From: Caballeronia sp. INDeC2
Lineage (GTDB): Bacteria > Pseudomonadota > Gammaproteobacteria > Burkholderiales > Burkholderiaceae
Assembly: GCF_023631325.1 (NCBI RefSeq)
Contig: NZ_JALQDG010000003.1
Location: 744,001-808,000, forward strand
Length of the DNA stretch: 64,000 nucleotides
Direction: 5' to 3'
Position 1 is the first letter of the stretch; every line of letters begins with the position of its first letter. Made by a program: the position numbers and the translations under genes. Below the pieces are notes generated by a model. It had not been told where the DNA came from, did no database searches, and worked only from the letters and a program-made list of their open reading frames with translations. Shown one piece after another: positions 58,954 through 64,000 of this stretch.

Positions 58954-59640
58954 TTACAGGGACTGGCGGGCCTCGAACCGGGCCAGCATGCCGGTAGCCT
59001 TGCCGGTCTTCGGGATGCTCGCAAGTTCGGCCTCGCGCTGCGTCTGCAATTCGGCGAGGGTCTTCCTGCGCGGCTTGATGCCCGCTGCGCGATCGGCGTC
59101 GCGCTTTGTGGCTTGGGCGGCTTGCTGATCCCGCCACGCGTCCCATGCGGCCTGTTCGGCTGCGGCTGTCACTTTACGGCGTTGGGGGCGGGGCTTCGCC
59201 GATTCGCCACTCGTCGGCGTCTTATAGAAGCTAAGGTTTCCTCGGCAGAGGTTCAGCGGGTTACCGTCGCGGAACCGATAGCGGTCCCCGTCTTTGAAAC
59301 CGTACAGAATGGCGACGACCGAAAACAGAGTGTCAGCTTCGTCTGGGTCGCCCGCTTTCACGATGCGGACCTCGCCATCGACGAGATACCAGCGGGTGGC
59401 GCGGTACCCCAACTCGCCTAGATGGCGGTAAAGGTCAGGGCGAAGCCGAGCCGCGAGGTCGGGGCGACCCTCTATCGGTACGTATTGAAATCCGTTCCTA
59501 CAGTAGGGCAGGTAGACCGCCTGACTGCCGATGCGCCTGCCAGCGGCGGCGAACGCAATAGGGTCGTTCCGAATGGCCTTCTTGTCTTCAGCGGTGAGCG
59601 GTGCGCCCTTGGGCGTGCGTGTATTTCCGTAGGCGGTCAT
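58954..59640 (-). CDS. Phage hypothetical protein with degenerate HNH-like segment
   Basis: A 228-residue basic protein. The centre ('GDRYRFRDGNPLNLCRGNLSF') resembles the 'DGN-x-x-N-x-R-x-x-NL' end of HNH_3-type endonucleases, but the leading His residues are not evident, so a DNA-binding role without cleavage is possible. The C-terminal third is Ala/Arg/Lys/Gln-rich and likely helical ('EQAAWDAWRDQQAAQATKRD'). It follows the neighbouring gene by 13 bp on the same strand. No known product name. Confidence 0.7.
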   Translation of the reverse strand: MTAYGNTRTPKGAPLTAEDKKAIRNDPIAFAAAGRRIGSQAVYLPYCRNGFQYVPIEGRPDLAARLRPDLYRHLGELGYRATRWYLVDGEVRIVKAGDPDEADTLFSVVAILYGFKDGDRYRFRDGNPLNLCRGNLSFYKTPTSGESAKPRPQRRKVTAAAEQAAWDAWRDQQAAQATKRDADRAAGIKPRRKTLAELQTQREAELASIPKTGKATGMLARFEARQSL

Positions 59641-59653
59641 GGTGTCGTTTCTG

Positions 59654-59971
59654 TCAGTTTGAGCGCCGGTAGCGCGGCCCCAGCCCCATCGCGGAACGCG
59701 GGGTCATCGGGTCGGCTTGGAGTGGGCGCGGGAGTTGGTTAGGGTGTTGCGGGGACGGCGCGGGCGTCTCTTCGAATCGCGGGCCGTCAATTTGAATCCA
59801 CGGGAGTCCCGGGGCTTCCTGTCGGAACGTCGCTTCGGGCCACGGGCCGGGGCTGCGTGTCGGATCGGGCGCGGGGCCGATCTCTTTTCCTTCCGGGTCA
59901 AGCCAAGCGAAGCGGCGCTGATGGTAGGGAGGAACCGGGCGCGGCTCTGTCTTCCAGCTACAGGCCATCGC
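59654..59971 (-). CDS. Proline-rich phage hypothetical protein (105 aa)
   Basis: A 105-residue protein very rich in Pro and Trp ('FAWLDPEGKEIGPAPDPTRS', 'PAPSPQHPNQLPRPLQ'), probably largely disordered. No family recognised. Its ATG overlaps the end of the preceding gene by 14 bp, and no Shine-Dalgarno is needed if coupled. Coding status is moderately supported by the gene-chain arrangement. Confidence 0.55.
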   Translation of the reverse strand, partial: AMACSWKTEPRPVPPYHQRRFAWLDPEGKEIGPAPDPTRSPGPWPEATFRQEAPGLPWIQIDGPRFEETPAPSPQHPNQLPRPLQADPMTPRSAMGLGPRYRRSN

Positions 59972-60260
59972 CCGTCGCCTTCGAAACAATGCGGAGGTTG
60001 GCGCGACGCAGATCATGCGCCTTCCCATTGATCGCCTCGACCGCTTCGCCGTCTGACGCGGCGGCGATATAGTGCGCCGCCAGCATCTTCTGACCGTCGA
60101 GACGAAGCGTCACAGGGGCGCGACGCCTTGCGCATATCTTCACATCAGGGTGCGCGACGAAAGCTTGCGCTAGAGATAGATCGAGAGTCACGCGGATGCC
60201 GCCCAAGTGCCATGTCACGGCCCCATCGGGCCGGACGGTGAAGCGTGGTTTCGGCGTCAA
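59958..60260 (-). CDS. Phage hypothetical protein with HNH-like C-terminus (about 100 aa)
   Basis: A protein ending '(V)EAINGKAHDLRRANLRIVSK', which resembles the last strand-helix of HNH_3 endonucleases ('G-x-x-D-x-R-x-x-NLR'). The N-terminal half is beta-rich ('RFTVRPDGAVTWHLGGIRVT'). No ATG is suitably placed; TTG at 60260, two bases after the upstream stop, is my choice and is uncertain. HNH histidines are lacking, so it may be a DNA-binding relic. Confidence 0.55.
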   Translation of the reverse strand: MTPKPRFTVRPDGAVTWHLGGIRVTLDLSLAQAFVAHPDVKICARRRAPVTLRLDGQKMLAAHYIAAASDGEAVEAINGKAHDLRRANLRIVSKATGDGL

Positions 60261-60262
60261 GG

Positions 60263-60436
60263 TTAGAGAGCGATGGCGTTCGCCGGGAGCGGATCGCCGG
60301 GTTTCGCCAGCGTCGGGGAGCGGTACGTGGTCTCGCCTGCTTTCGTCGTGAGGCAGCCTATGCACGACTCGTCGAGAATTAGGAGACCCGTGACGGTATC
60401 GTCTGGGCCGACTGTGAGGAGGAAGGGAAGGTCCAT
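60263..60436 (-). CDS. Small phage hypothetical protein (57 aa)
   Basis: A 57-residue protein ('MDLPFLLTVGPDDTVTGLLI...') with a C-x2-C ('ESCIGCLTT') that could bind metal. CAGGA lies seven bases before the ATG at 60436. The open frame continues upstream, but only this start has a ribosome site. Function unknown. Confidence 0.55.
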   Translation of the reverse strand: MDLPFLLTVGPDDTVTGLLILDESCIGCLTTKAGETTYRSPTLAKPGDPLPANAIAL

Positions 60437-60495
60437 CGTTTTGTCCTGGGGTGTGAGGGGTGACACGGCGGGCCGGATGACCACGCCGCTGAGGG

Positions 60496-60798
60496 TTAAA
60501 CGGATTTCGCTGCGGTGTTCTGCGAGGCGGCTTCGAGTAGCGCGGGGAGCCAGTCGTCGGGAGGAAAAGCACATGCCGACGTGAGTGACTTTTTCGCGAG
60601 GCGTAGGTCATCAGCGCAGCAGGCCGCGCACAGGCCAGCGTCGACATATGCGCGACTGAGATAGGGCGCATTTGTCTCGCATCGCGAGCACGCCTCCCAC
60701 TGGGGGAAGGCCGTGTCTACCGGGATCGTGTATGGAATCACGGGCGGGTCCGAGAGTGCGGGCGTGTAGCCGTCGCCGGGGTCAGTAGCCAGTGACAT
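60496..60798 (-). CDS. Small cysteine-rich phage protein (100 aa)
   Basis: A 100-residue protein with C-x2-C ('ACSRCETNAPYLSR') and a C-x2-CC ('GLCAACCADDLR'), likely a single zinc-binding site. Flanks are Pro- and Ala-rich. The start at 60798 overlaps the end of the preceding gene by 17 bp. Function unknown; zinc-binding small proteins of this kind are common in phage early and accessory regions. Confidence 0.6.
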   Translation of the reverse strand: MSLATDPGDGYTPALSDPPVIPYTIPVDTAFPQWEACSRCETNAPYLSRAYVDAGLCAACCADDLRLAKKSLTSACAFPPDDWLPALLEAASQNTAAKSV

Positions 60799-61492
60799 CC
60801 ACCACCGTATACTTTGAATTCAGGCCGTTGTCCCAGGCATTGCCTTGAGTGCCGTTCGGTAGGGTGTACGGGCCGTAAGGGTCCCCCGTGTACATCTGGT
60901 GCTGAATGACGACATCGTTCCCATCGACGCGAGCAAACGCAGAAGTAACCTCCTGCAGACCGTCATACAGGCCGATCGATCCCGGATGCGGGACCATGTT
61001 CACAAGCTCCATCCGCGCGTACTGTTGCCAGCATATGAGCGCGGCATTGCGCCCCTGCGCTGCGCCCTGAAAGCGTCCGACGCCTGCGGCCGTGCTGAGG
61101 ACCCGCATAGGTGGCCGTCCCGTATCCCATATCGGATTTCCGTTGGCGTCGCGGATTAATAGGCCGTAATTGAGGCCGGACGGGGTGTAAGGGCCGAAGA
61201 CAAAGTAGTAGACAGGCGACGACGCGGGCGGACCGAAGACGTGTAGCTGCGTTCTCCCTTGGTATGAACCGGCGACGGCGATCGGATTGGGGCCTGTGAA
61301 CGCCAGTAGTTCACCGGGATTCATCGGAATGTCCATCTGCGTCGTCTGTGGGTTATTCGGGTCCCCGTAGTTCAAGCCGTTGGGGATACCCGTCCCAGTC
61401 TGCGTGCCCTTCCGCAATAAGACGTAGTGCTGGCATTCCCCGTCGATCTGCAATACGTTCGCGTTATTGCGGATTTGAAGTCCTGCAGGCAT
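60782..61492 (-). CDS. Phage protein, MPAG-start family (236 aa), possibly virion-associated
   Basis: A 236-residue protein rich in Gly, Asn, Pro and Tyr, with many short beta-prone stretches ('YYFVFGPYTPSGLNYGLLIR'). This composition fits a phage tail or fibre accessory protein, but no named family was recognised. The N-terminus 'MPAGLQIRNNANVLQIDGEC' parallels that of the gene immediately upstream. ATG at 61492 shares its A with the preceding stop (TAATG), so translation is coupled. Confidence 0.65.
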   Translation of the reverse strand: MPAGLQIRNNANVLQIDGECQHYVLLRKGTQTGTGIPNGLNYGDPNNPQTTQMDIPMNPGELLAFTGPNPIAVAGSYQGRTQLHVFGPPASSPVYYFVFGPYTPSGLNYGLLIRDANGNPIWDTGRPPMRVLSTAAGVGRFQGAAQGRNAALICWQQYARMELVNMVPHPGSIGLYDGLQEVTSAFARVDGNDVVIQHQMYTGDPYGPYTLPNGTQGNAWDNGLNSKYTVVDVTGY

Positions 61493-61833
61493 TAAGAGAT
61501 TCCATAAAGAAGGGTGCAAGTCGGCGTCCCCCACCATGAAGGCTGACCGCTGGGGGCGCGTTGCCAGATCAGCGTGTTACCCGAGAAATTCACGGTGGGC
61601 GAGGTTAGGTATTGCATGATGTCGACATGTCCAGAGATCGTGCTATTCGCGTTGATGAGCGATGGCCCTTCGAGTAGGGGCACTGCCCAAGGAATGCCCA
61701 ATAAAAACCGATCGTCCGTGATGGTGCCGGTACCGAACCCAATAACCACGGAGCCGATGTGACGTCCTAGGAAAGTCGAGTTATCCACGACGACATTGTT
61801 AGCCGCGTCGCGAACGATGATCCCGGCTGGCAT
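61492..61833 (-). CDS. Phage protein, MPAG-start family (113 aa)
   Basis: A 113-residue protein with the N-terminus 'MPAGIIVRDAANNVVVDNST', similar in pattern to its downstream neighbour. It is beta-rich, with 'TISGHVDIMQYL' and Trp-rich 'QPSWWGTPTC' near the end. Its ATG directly follows the TGA of the 58-residue gene, and its own stop overlaps the next start by one base. A virion or tail-associated role is a guess from composition. Confidence 0.65.
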   Translation of the reverse strand: MPAGIIVRDAANNVVVDNSTFLGRHIGSVVIGFGTGTITDDRFLLGIPWAVPLLEGPSLINANSTISGHVDIMQYLTSPTVNFSGNTLIWQRAPSGQPSWWGTPTCTLLYGIS

Positions 61834-62010
61834 TCATTCGCCTATCTGTTTGAGGTGGAACACCGCGCGGACGATGCCGTCCTTGTCGATAATCTCGGCG
61901 ACTTCCCGATCTGCGCGGACAATCACTGGACCGTCGAGCTTGAACGCCACGGCAGGTAACGCGCCGCGAGGAGTCACAGCGACGTCGCCAAGCAACGCGG
62001 CCTCAGCCAT
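61834..62010 (-). CDS. Very small phage protein (58 aa)
   Basis: A 58-residue protein, MAEAALLGDVAVTPRGALPA at its start and ending FHLKQIGE. It overlaps the end of the preceding gene by 8 bp and ends exactly where the next ATG begins (TGA-ATG), filling the only gap in a chain of coupled genes. That arrangement, and the lack of other coding explanation for the 177 bp, support it. No domain is recognised. Confidence 0.62.
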   Translation of the reverse strand: MAEAALLGDVAVTPRGALPAVAFKLDGPVIVRADREVAEIIDKDGIVRAVFHLKQIGE

Positions 62011-62401
62011 CGATCAAACCGCGTGCAATGAGTTCGGCGCGGGCGGCTGCGCCTTCATCGACGTTCGCAACGTGTCCGACGTTCGAGTAACCACGGGCGC
62101 GAAGTTGCTCGCGGGCGGCTGCGGCGTCTTCCATGCTCGCGTAGTGCGTCTGGACGCCGTGCGGATCGGTCGCGTGCTTATGAGCGCGGTACTGCTCGAC
62201 AGTCATGGAGTCACTGCCGCCCCACGTTTCCATGCGCCCCTGTGCGTCGAGGAGCGGCTGGCCGTCCCCGTTGGCGCTGACATGTTGACCGTTCGGCAGT
62301 CGGATGATGTATTGCGGGTTGCCGTTGTGCGCCTCGACGTGTGTCGGCTGTGCATAGCGGCTCGTGTGGATTTCCGTGTTGGCGTTGCGGATAAAGGTCA
62401 T
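62003..62401 (-). CDS. Phage hypothetical protein (132 aa)
   Basis: A 132-residue His/Ala-rich soluble protein. The C-terminal half contains two similar helices: 'AAAAREQLRARGY' and 'GAAARAELIARGL', about 20 residues apart, suggesting an internal duplication. No family recognised. Its stop overlaps the next gene's start region by 8 bp. Confidence 0.63.
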   Translation of the reverse strand: MTFIRNANTEIHTSRYAQPTHVEAHNGNPQYIIRLPNGQHVSANGDGQPLLDAQGRMETWGGSDSMTVEQYRAHKHATDPHGVQTHYASMEDAAAAREQLRARGYSNVGHVANVDEGAAARAELIARGLIDG

Positions 62402-62442
62402 GGTGTGATCTGAGAAGGTTAGTAAAAAGGGAACGGGGCGGA

Positions 62443-62925
62443 CTAGCGCATGCCGTTGCGTTGTGCCATTGCGTCGATGGGCGACAGCGCGTCATCGCGG
62501 CTGCGCTGATACTCGGCCCACTGGACGGCCTCGCGCTTCTCGCGAATCTTTGCGTAGTCGGCTGCGCACTGGGGTTGTGCGGGCGGCTCGATGCCGCCGC
62601 CGTACGAACTCGTCGCCCAACGGACGGCCCGCGTGAGGTCTTCGTCAATCACTTGGATCGACGTGAACGCGGCAGGATCGCGCTTGTTCTTTTCGAGCGA
62701 GGACGCCGCGAATCGAAGCGCCTCGGCGCGATTGCGGTGCGACGGGCTGAGTGCTTCGAGCGTCTCCGCGACGGCGCGGTATGCCTTGGGAGTCTCGGCA
62801 TCGCGGAGGGCTTCGAGCGACTTCTGGAGTTCGATTGCGCCCAAGCGCTGCGCGGTTTGCTCCGGGGTCAGCGGGGCGCAGCCTTCCGGCACGCGCATGA
62901 ACGGGTGGTCTTTGTGGTCAGTCAT
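62443..62925 (-). CDS. Phage hypothetical protein (160 aa)
   Basis: A 160-residue helical protein with a regular pattern of Ala, Glu and Arg. 'MTDHKDHPFMRVPEGCAPLT' opens it; 'FTSIQVIDEDLTRAVRWATSS' lies in the centre. The Acb2-like or Thoeris-inhibitor size range is noted, but I see no motif to support such a role. It lies just downstream of a terminator, so it probably has its own promoter. Confidence 0.62.
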   Translation of the reverse strand: MTDHKDHPFMRVPEGCAPLTPEQTAQRLGAIELQKSLEALRDAETPKAYRAVAETLEALSPSHRNRAEALRFAASSLEKNKRDPAAFTSIQVIDEDLTRAVRWATSSYGGGIEPPAQPQCAADYAKIREKREAVQWAEYQRSRDDALSPIDAMAQRNGMR

Positions 62926-62936
62926 GAGATAGAAAT

Positions 62937-62962
62937 GAAAAACCCGCCTGAGTCAGCGAGTT
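62937..62962 (-). terminator. Terminator after the HNH gene
   Basis: On the minus strand AACTCGCT pairs with GGCGGGTT (with two G-T pairs) around a 6-nt loop, followed by five T. It is 48 bp after the HNH stop. Confidence 0.55.
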
Positions 62963-63009
62963 CGGAATGGTGCGGCCCGTGTTGATCGGGCATGCGGAAG
63001 GAGATTTGA

Positions 63010-63540
63010 CTAGCGGCGACTGCAGCGCCGGATGTACAGAGTCAACAGGAGGTCATGCGCCGCGATCGGTACGCCTCGCTTCATATCTCGTTCGAAGCGA
63101 GCGAGAAGTGCGTCCGACCCCAATGCGCCCTTGCGGACGTTGCACACGCGGCAGAGGTACGCCACGTTCCCTTGTCGATAGGGCAAGGCGGCGTCGATGC
63201 GATCGAGGTGGAGTCTTCGGAAGTCGGAGGGACGGAAGTTGCAGCAAGCGCATGCGCCGGTCTGAATCGATTCGAGATACGCGGGCGTCAGGTCGAAGAC
63301 CGGGGCGCGTTTGCGGGCGCTTCGAATGTCTGTTGCTGCCCAGTGCTTACGTCGCCAAGCGGCATCGATTGCCGCATGCTTCGCGGGGTTGGCTATTGCC
63401 CATGCCCGCGCTACGGCGTGACTACAGGTCTTGCAGTAGGACTTCAGGCCGTCACTGCGAGTCGCGGCGCGGTAGAAGTCGTCGCGGGGCTTCTCGACGT
63501 CGCACTTTCGGCATCGTTTGGTAGGGGAGTCTGTTGCCAT
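63010..63540 (-). CDS. HNH endonuclease with N-terminal zinc ribbon
   Basis: A 176-residue phage nuclease of the recombination endonuclease VII/HNH type. The N-terminal ribbon has C-x2-C ('RCRKCDVEKPRDDFY') and C-x2-C ('SYCKTCSHAV'). The second half has 'CACCNFRPSD', 'LHLDRIDAALPYRQGNVAYL' and 'CRVCNVRKGAL'. The arrangement D-x-I-D...N-V-x-x-L-C is the beta-beta-alpha-metal nuclease core with an H of HNH replaced or shifted (LHLD). It probably cuts branched or phage DNA. Its first 97 bases overlap the gene upstream in another frame. Confidence 0.8.
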   Translation of the reverse strand: MATDSPTKRCRKCDVEKPRDDFYRAATRSDGLKSYCKTCSHAVARAWAIANPAKHAAIDAAWRRKHWAATDIRSARKRAPVFDLTPAYLESIQTGACACCNFRPSDFRRLHLDRIDAALPYRQGNVAYLCRVCNVRKGALGSDALLARFERDMKRGVPIAAHDLLLTLYIRRCSRR

Positions 63541-64000
63541 GATCGGGGAGATTGAAGGATTGAGGGCGGCGGAAACTTCGCGGCGATGATCTCGGGCGCT
63601 CGAGACTTATTGAGCATCGACAGGAACAGCGCCTCCGCGTAGATGTCTTCGCGTAGATGGTCAGCCGGAAACGTGCTCGAGCCTGCCAGTTGCCAAAGCG
63701 GATACAGGACGGAGCTAGTGCGGCCGGCGATGACTTTGGCGTCCTCCAGCTTCGCGATGTATCGACGTACGTGCCCGGTCTGCTTACCGGTCAGTTGCGC
63801 ATACCATCGGGCCAATTGATCGATGCCCGGTGTCAGGCCCCGGCGACGATTGCGGAACTTCAGGACGAACTGAGCGAAGGCGCGAACCTCCGGCCGGAGT
63901 TCCGACAGGATGAATTCCCGCTGTAGCTGGCGTTCGCTGGTGCGGACTGGATAGCGGTAGTCGGCACGGGTGCGGGCTTCCGGGTCGCTAAGAATCTCGC
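63444..64000 (-). CDS. Phage protein, winged-helix/replication-like, 5' end beyond window
   Basis: An open frame of at least 185 residues that starts right of the window. The visible part reads '...YRYPVRTSERQLQREFI', then 'LTPGIDQLARWYAQLTGKQTGHVRRYIAKLEDAKVI', resembling a helix-turn-helix/winged-helix segment found in phage replication initiators. A Ser/Thr/Pro/Ala-rich tail follows. The tail is encoded by the 97 bp that also code, in another frame, the zinc ribbon of the HNH gene. The replication role is tentative. Confidence 0.6.
   Translation of the reverse strand, partial: EILSDPEARTRADYRYPVRTSERQLQREFILSELRPEVRAFAQFVLKFRNRRRGLTPGIDQLARWYAQLTGKQTGHVRRYIAKLEDAKVIAGRTSSVLYPLWQLAGSSTFPADHLREDIYAEALFLSMLNKSRAPEIIAAKFPPPSILQSPRSWQQTPLPNDAESATSRSPATTSTAPRLAVTA

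Larger units (their letters stand above)
57421..64000. mobile_element. Left end of an integrated phage or phage-like island
   Basis: The boundary is the tRNA-Pro fragment at 57421-57448. To its right, gene density, strand pattern (nearly all minus), small gene size, frequent overlaps and content (HNH nucleases, many unknown small proteins) differ sharply from the chromosome to the left. The element continues past the window edge. No integrase, capsid or terminase gene is visible in the 6.6 kb seen, so whether it is a complete prophage, a satellite or a remnant cannot be decided. Confidence 0.78.

Noticed and set aside
57449..64000. An integrase gene inside the element near attL
   Set aside because: No frame shows the tyrosine recombinase R-H-x-x-R-Y pattern or a serine recombinase; it is probably at the other end.

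Overview
The window reads as chromosomal DNA of a high-GC Burkholderiaceae bacterium, most like Caballeronia, Paraburkholderia or Burkholderia. This rests on strong GC bias at third codon positions, the two-subunit arginine succinyltransferase (aruF/aruG), the thrS-infC-rpmI-rplT-pheS-pheT-ihfA-merR order, and the sequence character of the porin, FUSC/NodT efflux set, CoA transferase and ETF-QO. The genus is an inference; no 16S gene is present.

Layout. (1) 1-3.1 kb: the end of a porin gene, a LysE exporter, a POT peptide transporter, then initiator tRNA-fMet with its own promoter and terminator. (2) 3.3-7.6 kb: rpsU, a ferredoxin/YigZ/GNAT group on the minus strand, a CSS-EAL c-di-GMP phosphodiesterase and a small unknown gene. 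(3) 7.9-19.4 kb: an 11-gene plus-strand cluster holding a basic amino acid ABC transporter (hisQ, hisM, hisP), an AraC-type ArgR regulator, the complete arginine succinyltransferase pathway (astC, aruF, aruG, astD, astB, astE) and, last, the substrate-binding protein. It imports arginine/ornithine and degrades it to glutamate and succinate. (4) 19.5-25.7 kb: a broken Doc toxin remnant and an AaeXAB-like tripartite efflux operon (adaptor, DUF1656, FUSC, NodT-type outer membrane factor), divergent from a LysR regulator across a 29-bp palindrome. (5) 25.8-47.4 kb: mostly ordinary chromosomal genes: SRAP peptidase, metallophosphoesterase, FAD oxidase, WrbA, YihY, MetY, CBS protein, an MFS-PlsC fusion, aroC, ETF-QO, SDR, thioesterase, a PAS-LuxR regulator divergent from scoAB, RidA and RelA. 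(6) 47.5-55.9 kb: tRNA-Val and the translation/IHF block thrS-infC-rpmI-rplT-pheS-pheT-ihfA-merR. infC appears to start at AUC, and pheS is preceded by a terminator plus a long non-terminator hairpin.

(7) From about 57.4 kb to the right edge the character changes. A 28-bp 3' fragment of a tRNA-Pro gene, still followed by its terminator, has no tRNA body attached. It marks one end (attL) of an integrated phage or island that runs off the window. Inside are an AT-rich single gene with a HEPN-like Rx4H motif next to the att site, then about fourteen small, tightly packed or overlapping minus-strand phage-type genes. These include one full zinc-ribbon HNH endonuclease, a ribbon-only relative and two proteins with degenerate HNH-like tails. 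No integrase is visible, so it probably lies near the other end. The most interesting unexplained items are the att-adjacent HEPN-like gene, the overprinted and overlapping phage genes, the pheS-leader hairpin and the efflux palindrome.
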